From the NCBI GenBank assembly GCA_963920765.1, contig OY987246.1, positions 10,536,868-10,600,867 of the forward strand: a DNA stretch of 64,000 bases, written 5' to 3'. The number at the start of each line of letters is the position of its first letter. Within the stretch, counting starts at the first letter, position 1. Both the position numbers and the translations under genes were made by a program. Shown piece by piece: positions 35,774 to 46,619 of the stretch. This DNA is from Ulota crispa. Lineage: Eukaryota; Streptophyta; Bryopsida; Orthotrichales; Orthotrichaceae. A model generated the notes under the pieces. The model did no database searches. It had not been told where the DNA came from and worked only from the letters and a program-made list of their open reading frames with translations.

Positions 35774-36323
35774 CTGTATTCTTCATTTCATCAGATGTCG
35801 TTTTATCAAGTTTTCAAGCAGGTATGCAAAGGAGTTGAGCTGCAATATGCGTGTATATGTACATACATACATACTAGCACACGTACGTATATACATACAC
35901 AGGCTATATACGGATACGCGTATATAGACGCATACGCATACATGTGTATCTGAAAACTTACGAGAAAGACAAGGGTCTGCGGGAGTGAATGGGATGGATG
36001 TCTCGTCCGAGCCACAGTTCTGAATTATGACCCTTTCTTGACTGAGGAGTGAAGCCCCGAAAATTGAAGCTTGTGCAGATTTTTCGGCTCTGTAGCAGAA
36101 GATTAAATTTGGAATAAGTTTTTCGTTTATGTATGACAAATTCTATTCACATGCAATTACCAGGTCCCAGATCTGAGATTTGTGAAGATGTTCTGCAAAG
36201 GTTTAAACCATAAACCAAGATCTCTACTGAATTACCACACCAAGGGTATAGTCACTGACCTTGTTCGGTATTCTTTATTTCGATCTGCCCACCTCAGATA
36301 TAACTCCGTAGTTCAAGATTATT
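35774..36323. other. Gene-free DNA with simple TACATA/CGTATA-rich stretch
   Basis: A low-complexity purine/pyrimidine-alternating stretch spans about 35850-35945. No gene seen. Confidence 0.4.
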
Positions 36324-36498
36324 CATAACGTTCAGTAGCGCTTGGTGGCAGCGCCTCCCTCCAGATGAAATGGTGTGGAACATTTCACACCCATTTTTAG
36401 CTTGGGGACACTTGTCTGAAATTGTTAAAGAGTTTATAAAAGAAAGGCTCAATTTAGTGCACAGACGTCGATGTGAGGGCTAGCCATGTCAGAAAAAT

Positions 36499-36533
<35 letters not shown>

Positions 36534-36603
36534 CAAATGAAGTTTGTGGATGATACCTGAAGAGAGGGAAAGGCAGCCTCTCTTCAGGCTACTGAATGTT
36601 ATG
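36324..36603. mobile_element. CATAACRTTCAGTAGC-end MITE, copy a
   Basis: Inverted ends CATAACGTTCAGTAGC and CATAACATTCAGTAGC. Body shares GAAGAGAGGGAAAGGCAGCC and the GTGTGGAA..TTTCACACC hairpin with the copy at 50759-51051. Contains an (AT)15 run at 36502-36531. No clear TSD. Confidence 0.65.
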
Positions 36604-37211
36604 TAACTGGTGACCTAGATCAAGATTTACAGTCATTATTTGTCCAGCTAATGGAAATCATCGACAATGATGTGCATTTCCGAGGTATTGCTCTCCTGAA
36701 CTGCTACCAACAGAACCTTGACGGAACAAGAAAGACTGGTGCGACAAAGGCTGCATTAACAACAATTTAAAATCGTAAGACATCTCCTCGGCTACACCGA
36801 CGGTAGTCCTCAATGAACAAAGTTCTGAAGTAGGTATACGACTATACGTGCGATTGCTAGCATTTGTGGAGGACTTCTTGCAATAGGTTGACACGTCAGT
36901 ACGTAAGCAATGCCTTTGAGACCATGCCGTAGCCTTTTTCAAAGGCAATACATGTTTAGGATTTGAAGTGCGTTGGTGATGGATGGATTCACTTTGCAAT
37001 CTCCTGGCACTAGCTGATACAAGAAACCTACTGAAAAATCTAAGCTTCCCTTCCAAGCAAGGCATCCAACTTCAAGGGAACGTTGTCAATTTGGTTAATT
37101 TTTGTCGAATTAGACATGTCTATTTGGACGTTTTTTCCTCACTTTTGATGCATTTAGCCAATTTGGACGTGTCATTTCAAACACTGTTTCCTTATAGTAA
37201 AGGTAGCATTA

Positions 37212-37520
37212 GAGCCTCTCCACTGATTTGGACTCTTTCAAAGTTTTTCATTTGTTTTGTCCTTCCCTCAAGCCCCTTGATCTCCACCCATGCTCTTCAA
37301 AAAGGTGGCCTTGCACTTCAACAATCCCCATACATAATTCGTCAACCATTTATCAAAAAAAGTAGAGGATAAAGTTCACTAAACTTAAGATTAATGATTA
37401 GTGGCTTGAAGGGCCCTTACTAAACATGGTAGGACAAAATGTCTTGAAACGATTTTGAAGGGTTTTGAGATGGGCCTCAACACTTTACATCCAGTAGTGA
37501 AGTCACCGGTAAAGCCGCTC
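37212..37520. mobile_element. PIF/Harbinger-like MITE, TSD TTA (copy b)
   Basis: Flanked by TTA on both sides (37209-37211, 37521-37523). Body is homologous to 59587-59911: both contain GATCTCCACCCATGCTCTTC and CTTGAAGGGCCCTT. Ends GAGCCTCTCCAC / GAGCGGCTTTACC are diverged forms of GAGCATCTCCACC. Confidence 0.72.
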
Positions 37521-37807
37521 TTATGTGTCAAGGTCCCTTGGCAATATAAAACACAAAACAACATCTAAAAAACATAAATTATCAAAGAAACCACACTAAA
37601 ATTCAGGACAAAGAAAATGATAACATAAATCCTCCTTCTCTTCAGCAGAAAATATCAAACTGCAAACAAATTGCACACTGCGCTCGAAAATAGCGGAGGG
37701 CTCCCATCGCCGGTAGATTCACGCAAGTCACGGAAGTCCCTCGACCGAAATCAGCAGCAAAGCAACGAGGTCTCAGCCCCCGGAGGCCCGGAGTGATCAT
37801 GGCTGGC

Positions 37808-37813
37808 TATAAA
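37808..37813 (+). promoter_or_regulatory. Possible TATA box of secreted-protein gene copy 1
   Basis: TATAAA in GGCTATAAACGG, ~650 bp upstream of the ATG within the GC-rich conserved arm; the distance implies a long leader or a 5' intron, so this is tentative. Confidence 0.25.
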
Positions 37814-38455
37814 CGGACTCGTCGGATGCAAAACCTCACCTCACGTGGTCCACAGCGTCGGTCACGACATGCGCGGGTGCATGCCTTCCGTCCAGACTCG
37901 GGAGCTCTTTCGGCGGGACATGTCGCCGTTTCACATTCTCTCGTTTTAGATTTTGCGGCGCCCCAATATCAGGACTGCCTCGCGCGGAGTCTGTCCGTGA
38001 CCGTCCATCGCAGAGCGGCGCGAGTGGCCCGGCGGTCGCGCGACTCCGCCTCGTGCCAACCCGGCACCGATCGGCGAAATATCAACACCGTCGGAGTAGG
38101 ACACGAGCCACCCGGCCGCGGCGCGTTCCTCAATTCGGACCGCAAATCTCGCAACCGCGAGCTCGGATGTTCCGATGCGCCGTAGTCGACGAGGCATCGG
38201 CCCCTAACTTACAAAAGGCCTGGGCCGGCATTGCTCCTACACACTCCACAGTCGCTCTCCTTGCTATCATCATCGCCTCTCCGCTGCAGCTCTTCCCAGT
38301 GAGCTGGTGCTCGATCGTCACATCGCGGATCGACTTGGCACCTGCCGATCGCTCGCTCGCGGAATCGAAGCTCAGGTTCGGACCGGCATTGATTGTCTGC
38401 ATCATCGCCCGGTCGATCGAATTGCAGGCCCGGATCCACCACCACAGCTGCAGCC

Positions 38456-38773
38456 ATGGCGAACAGAGCCGGAGCGAGGAACGGCGCCGCGCTGGTGGCC
38501 CTGGCCGTGCTGCTGGCGGCGTCCATGCTCGCGGTGGGCGCGGACGCGAGCAGGTGGAGCCACAAGCACCACCACCACAGCCCTCCCGCACCGCCGGGCT
38601 TCGACCAGCCCGCGGCCGCTCCATCTCCGCCGTTCCTCGGCGACGGACCCGCCGCCTCCCCGTTCACTACGCAGAGCAGCTGGTCGGAGGGTCCCGTCGC
38701 GGCCCCGAGCTCTCCACTGCCGTGGGGCGGGGCGCCGGAAGCCGTGCCCTCTCTGGAGTCCGGACTCTACTAA
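38456..38773 (+). CDS. Small secreted His/Pro-rich protein, copy 1
   Basis: 105-residue protein. Residues 1-32 look like a signal peptide: a basic start (MANRAGARNG) then the hydrophobic core AALVALAVLLAASMLAVG, with cleavage likely near ADA-SRW. The mature part (~73 residues) has a His cluster (WSHKHHHHS), Pro-Ala-Ser runs (SPPAPPGF, AAAPSPP, AAPSSPLP) suited to hydroxyproline glycosylation, and no Cys. It could be an arabinogalactan-type cell-wall protein, a metal-binding wall protein or a peptide precursor; I recognise no named family. The ATG lies in excellent context (GCAGCCATGGCG). GC is far above the surroundings. The identical copy at 46302-46619 faces it across ~7.5 kb. Confidence 0.7.
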   Translation: MANRAGARNGAALVALAVLLAASMLAVGADASRWSHKHHHHSPPAPPGFDQPAAAPSPPFLGDGPAASPFTTQSSWSEGPVAAPSSPLPWGGAPEAVPSLESGLY

Positions 38774-39778
38774 GCTTCAACTGGAGGGACGTGCGGGAGT
38801 CGTCCTGTTCGTGGCGCATGCATGTGTCTCGTATCGTGTTGTCATGCAGCCCATGTCAGTTCGCCCGGATCCGATCTCCGACCAATTCGAGGAGGGAGTT
38901 GCGAGATGGGTCCAGAGGCGGGAGCGGCTGCCAACGTAACTTAGGTATCTGAGGAGCCGGCCGGCATCACCTGCGAAGGTATGCTCCGAGCTGGCGAGTG
39001 TTTAGTTTTCGAACATAGTGCGGCGGGTAACGTTAGCATAGACGGGCACCGGCGACGGTGCGTAGAGTAAGAAGTTAGAGGCGCAGAAGCAACGGCGGCG
39101 TGGGGCGGGCGGCTGGAGAGTCCTCCGATCCGCAATTCCGCATCCCGCGTGGTGCGGTGTTCTTGTTGGCTCGAAATGATATATAAATATGAACACCATG
39201 ATGCCTTCAGTTGGCATGTGCTTACCGGTATCATATCATGAACGTAGATGTCGGAATTGGGTGTCGTGAACTTAACGTGTTGGGCCTTGCACGCTGTGGA
39301 TGCTCTGCCTGTGTGTGTGTTGATGTGTGAGAGAGTGGGGCATGGAATGAGTCCGCCAATGTCACGGGCGTTGAATCCATTGGTGCATGAGGATGTCAAC
39401 CCAACAGTCGGTGGGAGTGCCGGACAGGAACGCCCGGCATGGGCGTGGAGGACACAGTGAGTAGTGAGTAGCCGCTGCGATGCCCTGGGACTTGGCAACA
39501 GGGTGAGGACTCCGGTGGGGTGGTGCAACCGCACGTGAACGGAACTGCGCAGAGGACCCATAAGGTTTGGCAGACTCGTACGGGACTGGTATACAAGCTA
39601 CCCTGCAAAATTTAGATGTCATGGGCTGTGATATGAACCAGGTGCGACCGAGAGCTTACCTGCTTCTCGACTCTCTGATCTTCAGATGCATTTAGTACCT
39701 CATGAGCCCGTATTGTCTCAAACTGAGAGCTGAATGTATTTTCATATTACTGATGTTTTTTTCATAGTTCACACCTAT

Positions 39779-39817
39779 TTCAAAACACTAGATTCTACTG
39801 CCTTGCACATTTAGGGG
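39779..39817. mobile_element. Half of a TTAA hairpin MITE (left arm)
   Basis: Ends CATTTAGGGG next to TTAA (39818-39821) and stops exactly at the hairpin loop; the complete 71-bp hairpin is present at the matching place in the right arm (45221-45291). Confidence 0.75.
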
Positions 39818-40022
39818 TTAATATTGTCAATATTGACCATATATAGTAGGATGTGATAGAATAGATAAAAAGGGGTGATACATGTATCAATTTCCATCAT
39901 CAAGAAGCAAAAATCTTTGAAGCTATGTGTTTGATATATTTTACAAAATTTCTATGAAGTTACCTTTGTTGCAAACATTGAAGTGACTTTAACATTCCAA
40001 CACTGCACTACCTAATATTATT

Positions 40023-40633
40023 TGTAGAATTATTGATTAAGGGTAGTCACAACACTTTCTTGGCCGGCTATGGTGAATGAGAACGCAAATGTGTTGCTTT
40101 GTTGTTGGTTGCCAGAGCTTCTATTGTGGTTAGCGTGCTAAACTTTGCACCGCCCCATTCTTCTCTTTGCGGGGTGAAGATTGGGGAGGTGAGAAGTTTA
40201 GCAAGAGAATTTTCACCTCTCGCAACCCACGTTTCACCTTGTTGTGCTTCTTTTTTTCGTCAATTGCATGCTCTTGTTGGTGGAGAGCGTAGTAAATACT
40301 ACATGTTCTGAAAGCAAGTAATCATTCCCCATTCTTATTCTCTAGAACAAACAAACAAGGTATCCCACCATCTTCACAAAGAATAAGCTCCTATTGGCTC
40401 CTCTTTTCTCTGCACAACTTCACAATCTCCTTTCTCTTTTCATTCTCCGAGGAGCCGTGACTACCTGTGTAAGCAAGAATTTTGATTAAAGAAATCCCTT
40501 TATGTTTAGTTGGAGTTTTGTTTGTTGCAATTAACACTAATTTTGTTATAGTATTAATAAGGGCAAGTAGCTTTCATAGTATATTGTGGTATTTTTAAGG
40601 CAATAAATGTTTAGATAAGTGCATTTTTTTTAA
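40023..40633. other. Spacer of inverted duplication, gene-free
   Basis: AT-rich with a GC-richer stretch near 40120-40260; nothing recognisable as a gene. Confidence 0.4.
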
Positions 40634-41043
40634 GGGAATTGATATGTGCACACCGGAGGGTTAATATTTGCACACCTCCTAGGGGTAAATTTTAGATTTC
40701 TACCATCAAAAAGCTGAATTTGAGATATTTGAATTCAGATTTTGGACTTAGAGACCATGCTTTAGTCTAGAACCATAAAAAATGTTGCAATTGAACAACA
40801 CTTGGTGAAAAAGCTTAGATAGGGGGAAAAGTGTTACTTTTACTTTTGTTTGTAAAAAAAGATGAGTTTTTTCATTAGAAGTTGTTCAATTGCATCATTC
40901 TTTATGGTTCTAGACAAAATCATGTTCTCTCAGTCCAAATCTGAATTCCAAATCCTCAAATTCAGCTTTTTGATGATAGAAATCTAAAATTTACCCCAAG
41001 GGGGTGTGCAAATATCAACCCCGGTGTGCACATATCAATTCCC
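40634..41043. mobile_element. Mutator-like fold-back MITE (GGGAATTGATATGTG family, copy a)
   Basis: Ends GGGAATTGATATGTGCACAC inverted; interior halves share ATTTCTACCATCAAAAAGCT. The flanks TTTTTTTAA and TTTTGTAAA could be a decayed 9-bp duplication. Homologous to 48354-48766. Confidence 0.75.
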
Positions 41044-41502
41044 TTTTGTAAATGAGAATGAGAAGAATTTTTCAAGTGTCATTCCAATTATACACAATAT
41101 ATATCCAATTTCCTTAATAATCAACCCCCGTCAGCATCTGAGGGGCCGCTTCCCTTCGTTTTGCGTACAATTTCAAGTACAAATTTAGAGAAGGGTTGAA
41201 GTAATATTGACATTAAACTCCTTTTAGTCACTTAACTTTGTTTTTCTAGTCTTTTTTTTAATTCATTTCATTAGGTAGAAAAACATTTTACTTAAAAAGT
41301 TTGAGTTATGTTCTGACTTTGAATTTAAGCTCGTGATTAAGTTTTATCTCATGTTACTAATTGTTACAAGAAACTTGTCAATTTTTTTTTATTATGCAAT
41401 AATTTAGTATATTAGTTGATGGATTTGTGGAGAATATAAATTTTGTAATAGCAGGTTGAAAGGTTATTTTTTAAGAATTTTGTGTTTCTTGCTCTAACTT
41501 AA

Positions 41503-42356
41503 CCCCTCAAAACTGCCATTTTCAGATATGAGATCCCAAGATAAATAAACTTATTTTTAGTACAAATCTAACTGCAGGATCTTACACAAGACTCATGCAC
41601 AAAGCCATCAACAAAATTTAGTGATTTCTGACCTTACGGATTGAGTGTTATTAACATAAGTTAGAGTATATAATCTTTTTGAACTTTGCCAAAAATTCTC
41701 AAACGCCTTTGACCACATATTATAATCATCATATGCAACATGAGCAATGTAGAGAATTGTTCAACATGCTCTAAATCATGTTAGGCATATTTTCACAAAT
41801 TTTCAATACCAACAAAGACATAGAACAAATCCTATGTGATCTTGCAGTGCAAACATGTCCTTGAGGTTCACATTATATTGGGATTTTTTGCAAACCAATT
41901 TTTTGAGGGTTAATTTTGAGTTACAAAACTTCAATTAGTACATTGGAAGAATTTACCTTTATTGGCAACCACAAATAATTTTGGTTAAAAATACCAAATC
42001 TCTAGTAGTTGTTGCATTTCAAATGACACCATATTTATCATAAACAATAATATATTTATCTAGTACACTATTGCTTTGGATGTACTCCAATGAAGGATCA
42101 TGCCTTCATTGTTTACTTTTGGGAGAAGTTAATGAAAAATGGTTTGCCCAAACTACCCCTTGAACAAAAAACCCTTAAAACACCAATAACTTTTGAATTG
42201 TAACTTTGATTTCAATATAAAAATTTATACTTGCATGTAGCCCTTGCAAAACTCTATTTCCAAAAAAATAAAAATAAAAAATGATCAAAAGTCCCAATAG
42301 AGTAAGCTTGCCTGAAAACTGTTTTGTCCTTTGTAGGAACTCTAGGCTTTTAGAGG
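41503..42356. mobile_element. Possible 854-bp TTAA element
   Basis: TTAA at 41499-41502 followed by CCCCTCAAAACTGCC, and TTAA at 42357-42360 preceded by inverted CCTCTAAAAGCCTAG. Ends match only loosely; the right TTAA is shared with the next element. No coding frame. Confidence 0.35.
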
Positions 42357-42360
42357 TTAA

Positions 42361-42586
42361 CCCTTAAACAACGAGAGGGCATTGTATATACACTGCCGTA
42401 TAATGGGCATTTGCTACCAACAAAAGATTGTAATTTGGGATCTCAAATAGCTCACTATGACCACATGGATCTATTCTCCAACTTCTTTGTTGATCTCAAA
42501 GGTAATAAAGGTGTGGATGCACTCCAAATACAAGAAAAATACATCATATTGTATTGATCGCAAAGGGCAGCCTCGTCCTTTAGGGG
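42361..42586 (-). mobile_element. TTAA-bounded MITE, family 2, copy b
   Basis: TTAA at 42357-42360 and 42587-42590; ends CCCTTAAACAACGAG and (inverted) CCCCTAAAGGACGAG. 226 bp, same length as copy a and in opposite orientation. Confidence 0.8.
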
Positions 42587-42590
42587 TTAA

Positions 42591-43915
42591 GAGAAGCCAT
42601 TCAATGAGCTTGAAAAGTCATTCTAAGATGCAAAGCCTAAATGTGATTTTATAAAAGGTTTCTTATTCACAATAGAAAAAAAAGCATGGTTCAAGTGTTT
42701 TTCTAAGTTTTCTATTGAATATCTATATTATTGCATCAAGTTTAAGGTGCATTATTTTTTGGATTTTTCATGACATTTACTTTCAAAAATTGTTGCACGT
42801 AATACGATTTGTCAGAACCTTCAATTTTTGGCAGAAAACTTTATTACAATGTCCATAATGTATAGTTGTCCTTTATAGACAACCAACAATGCAAATTTTC
42901 ACATTTTTTGTTTCTATTTAATTTTAAAAATTTGGAAAATATTAAAAAGTGAATGCTGAAGTTTACAAATACCACCAAATTTTTGAATGCATTGTGGCAA
43001 ACACAATTGTATTTTTAAACTGCACAGTCTTCACAAAAATCGAAAAATTAGAAAAGATTGAAAATTGCTAAGCTGGAAACTTGGAATCAATTATTATCTT
43101 GGTTAAGGCGTCAGAAATGAAGCATAAGTCCCTCAACAATGTAATCAAATTTTAAAATATGGTATTTTGCCTATGTAGATAATGGCGTATTATATTGTAT
43201 TACTTTGATTAGATACACTCCTTCTGTGTACCTTGTACTCAATGTACATAAATGAAAGTGATATTTTAATTCATAATTTAGATAATTTTTGTATGTCATT
43301 CTACTTGAAGGCCTACTCAAAAATATCCAATTCTCATTTAGACCTTTCTTGCACATACAATTTCTCATCAAATTTAACACTGACTACTTACAATAGTGCC
43401 TTGATATGATGAAGGTATTTGGACAACATATTCATTCCACGTAAAGAAAACATTCATTATAACTAAAAGATCTTTTGGAGCCTTCGGGGACAATCATTTA
43501 CTTCATCTTAATCAAGCATTTTTTCTTTTAAAAATTCATCTTAGCGAGGCACTATTGTATATGAAAGCCAACAAAGGGAGCCAAGAGTATTAAAATAAAA
43601 AATGTGTACAATCCACTATGCTTTTAATTCATGTTAGCACAATTTTCCGCCTACAACATTCCATGAGTGTGCCATGCCTATCAACGCCCATTGTCATCAT
43701 TTTAGTTGTGGACCACTCTTTGAAATTTGGAGAGTCTCATATTGTGGGAAGTGTCCTGTGGATTGCAAGAAGATTTTCAATGAATTGGTGATATACTTGC
43801 AGTGACATCAGGAGTCTTTCCATCATACAATGAACAATAACAAAAACAAATTGTCTCACTTCTTCAGTACACCTTCACAAGTAACATGTTTTGTTATTTT
43901 TTTTTCATCATGTAA
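42591..43915. other. Gene-free AT-rich spacer
   Basis: I see no gene or clear element boundary. Confidence 0.4.
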
Positions 43916-44142
43916 CCCTTAAAAGTCAAATAGGTCCTTTGCAACATGTACAATATGGGATGTTTTTCTTGTATTTGGAATATATCCACACCTCTACTAC
44001 ATTTGAGATCAACAAAGAAATTAAATATAGATAAAGGCGATTCTAGTGAGCTATTTGAGATCCCACATTAAAATTTCTTGTTGGTAGCACATGCCAAATA
44101 TACGGCAACGTATCTACTATGCCCCTTGACATTTACTAGGGG
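43916..44142 (+). mobile_element. TTAA-bounded MITE, family 2, copy c
   Basis: Right TTAA at 44143-44146; left side reads GTAA (43912-43915), a one-base change. Ends CCCTTAAAAGTC and (inverted) CCCCTAGTAAATGTC. 227 bp, body homologous to 6175-6400 in the same orientation. Confidence 0.75.
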
Positions 44143-44746
44143 TTAAATGTGTAGTTAGTTCAAAATATGGTGAAAAGTTGATTATGTGGGAAATGGCTGA
44201 GGAACAAAATATTCATGAAAACAACACTAGGCATGTGAAAATATCATAAGTGTATATTTTGCAAATACAATAGAACATTACCATAATTACACGCTACACT
44301 CATTGTCTTCTACTCTTTATGAATTAACTGCTTAATGTAACGTAAAAATTTGCTAACGTGATTATCAGATACGAAAGCTCACATCATGTGCAACCAATTT
44401 GTGCTCTTCTCAAAAATTAAGTTAACATGTTCTTGGAACTAATTAACTTTGTAGAGACACTTCCATAACAATGTTTACCAATATCAATCATGAAAAAGGT
44501 CAATTCTCACACCTACAGCTATTGAAAATTTACATGGAATAGCTAATTAGTGTAACTCAAATTTTGGTTAGCTTCAAAAATAAATATTAGAAAGGTGACG
44601 AATCATTATCCTGTTTTTACAAAAATAGTGTTCAAATCGATATTGTTCCCAACACATGTACACTATTTTACAAAAACAATGTACCCAAAAATGTCGTCAA
44701 CAAAACAAAATGCATAATACTTGGTAGTGGAGTGTTGGAAGGGTTA

Positions 44747-44970
44747 CCCTTGAATGGCCCAAACGCCCTTTGCTGCCATGTGTACGGTTGTATGTATAGA
44801 CATATTTGAGCTGTTTTGAGGGCTTTCCAAAAAAAATTATACACCCACCATCATACAACCCTTCAATTTGTATGATTGTAACACTTAATTTTCAATTGAT
44901 TCAAATTTTTGAATGTTGGTTGCAATCATATTTGCTACTGTATCTTCATAATCCAAGGGCCCTTTAGGGG
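44747..44970 (-). mobile_element. TTAA MITE, family 1, copy c
   Basis: Right TTAA 44971-44974; left flank reads GTTA, a near-TTAA. Ends CCCTTGAATGGCCC and (inverted) CCCCTAAAGGGCCC. 224 bp, same orientation as 35522-35773. Confidence 0.78.
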
Positions 44971-44974
44971 TTAA

Positions 44975-45045
44975 CCCCCAAGCGCCTAGGGTTGTCAAAT
45001 AAGATGGGAATCCGAACCATTTTGGTCCGCTTGGGGGCTTAGGGG
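44975..45045. mobile_element. 71-bp TTAA hairpin MITE
   Basis: TTAA at 44971-44974 and 45046-45049; ends CCCCCAAGCGCCTAGGG and (inverted) CCCCTAAGCCCCCAAGCG. Abuts the preceding family-1 element with a single shared TTAA. Confidence 0.78.
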
Positions 45046-45220
45046 TTAAAGTCACTTCAATGTTTGCAACAAAGGTAACTTCATAGAAATTTTGTAAAAT
45101 ATATCAAACACATAGCTTCAAAGATTTTTGCTTCTTGATGATGGAAATTGATACATGTATCACCTCTTTTTATCTATTCTATCACATCCTACTATATATG
45201 GTCAATATTGACAATATTAA

Positions 45221-45291
45221 CCCCTAAATGTGCAAGGCAGTAGAATCTAGTGTTTTGAACACTAGAATTTGGTATTGTGCGCATTTAGGGA
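45221..45291. mobile_element. 71-bp TTAA hairpin MITE (complete)
   Basis: TTAA at 45217-45220 and 45292-45295; arms CCCCTAAATGTGC and (inverted) TCCCTAAATGCGC continue through a CACTAGAWT stem to a TTTTGAA loop. Left arm of the duplication keeps only one half of this hairpin. Confidence 0.8.
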
Positions 45292-46301
45292 TTAAAATAG
45301 GTGTGAACTATGAAAAAAACATCAGTAATATGAAAATACATTCAGCTCTCAGTTTGAGACAATACGGGCTCATGAGGTACTAAATGCATCTGAAGATCAG
45401 AGAGTCGAGAAGCAGGTAAGCTCTCGGTCGCACCTGGTTCATATCACAGCCCATGACATCTAAATTTTGCAGGGTAGCTTGTATACCAGTCCCGTACGAG
45501 TCTGCCAAACCTTATGGGTCCTCTGCGCAGTTCCGTTCACGTGCGGTTGCACCACCCCACCGGAGTCCTCACCCTGTTGCCAAGTCCCAGGGCATCGCAG
45601 CGGCTACTCACTACTCACTGTGTCCTCCACGCCCATGCCGGGCGTTCCTGTCCGGCACTCCCACCGACTGTTGGGTTGACATCCTCATGCACCAATGGAT
45701 TCAACGCCCGTGACATTGGCGGACTCATTCCATGCCCCACTCTCTCACACATCAACACACACACAGGCAGAGCATCCACAGCGTGCAAGGCCCAACACGT
45801 TAAGTTCACGACACCCAATTCCGACATCTACGTTCATGATATGATACCGGTAAGCACATGCCAACTGAAGGCATCATGGTGTTCATATTTATATATCATT
45901 TCGAGCCAACAAGAACACCGCACCACGCGGGATGCGGAATTGCGGATCGGAGGACTCTCCAGCCGCCCGCCCCACGCCGCCGTTGCTTCTGCGCCTCTAA
46001 CTTCTTACTCTACGCACCGTCGCCGGTGCCCGTCTATGCTAACGTTACCCGCCGCACTATGTTCGAAAACTAAACACTCGCCAGCTCGGAGCATACCTTC
46101 GCAGGTGATGCCGGCCGGCTCCTCAGATACCTAAGTTACGTTGGCAGCCGCTCCCGCCTCTGGACCCATCTCGCAACTCCCTCCTCGAATTGGTCGGAGA
46201 TCGGATCCGGGCGAACTGACATGGGCTGCATGACAACACGATACGAGACACATGCATGCGCCACGAACAGGACGACTCCCGCACGTCCCTCCAGTTGAAG
46301 C

Positions 46302-46619
46302 TTAGTAGAGTCCGGACTCCAGAGAGGGCACGGCTTCCGGCGCCCCGCCCCACGGCAGTGGAGAGCTCGGGGCCGCGACGGGACCCTCCGACCAGCTGCT
46401 CTGCGTAGTGAACGGGGAGGCGGCGGGTCCGTCGCCGAGGAACGGCGGAGATGGAGCGGCCGCGGGCTGGTCGAAGCCCGGCGGTGCGGGAGGGCTGTGG
46501 TGGTGGTGCTTGTGGCTCCACCTGCTCGCGTCCGCGCCCACCGCGAGCATGGACGCCGCCAGCAGCACGGCCAGGGCCACCAGCGCGGCGCCGTTCCTCG
46601 CTCCGGCTCTGTTCGCCAT
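46302..46619 (-). CDS. Small secreted His/Pro-rich protein, copy 2
   Basis: Identical 105-residue product to the gene at 38456-38773, with the same leader sequence, ATG context and 3' flank; start and stop positions of the two copies sum to the same constant (85075), so no net indel separates them. The two genes point toward each other across the spacer. Same signal peptide, His cluster and Pro/Ala/Ser-rich mature region. Since the promoter-side ~770 bp is included in the duplication, both copies may be active. Confidence 0.7.
   Translation of the reverse strand: MANRAGARNGAALVALAVLLAASMLAVGADASRWSHKHHHHSPPAPPGFDQPAAAPSPPFLGDGPAASPFTTQSSWSEGPVAAPSSPLPWGGAPEAVPSLESGLY

Larger units (their letters stand above)
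37684..40022 (+). repeat. Left arm of ~9.7-kb inverted duplication
   Basis: Inverted copy of 44712-47392. Coordinates of matching points sum to 85075 from 37808 to 39778 and to 85038 from 39779 inward, so across ~2.2 kb there is one 37-bp indel and (by eye) about one base change (near 39881). At the outer edge (37684-37722) and the inner edge (39993-40022) identity drops to roughly 80%. Carries gene copy 1, an intact empty TTAA site (39989-39992) and half of a hairpin MITE (39779-39817). Confidence 0.92.

Noticed and set aside
38053-38952. 299- and 210-codon plus-strand frames overlapping the secreted-protein gene (and mirror copies at 46123-47022)
   Set aside because: Arg/Pro/Ser-rich shadows of GC-rich DNA; they lack a good start and family resemblance, whereas the 105-residue frame has a signal peptide and strong ATG context. 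Their identity between arms only reflects the duplication.
38941-39561. 206-codon minus-strand frame (mirror 45514-46134)
   Set aside because: No family resemblance, and it lies in the 3' flank of the secreted-protein gene. Could be transcribed, but coding is unsupported.
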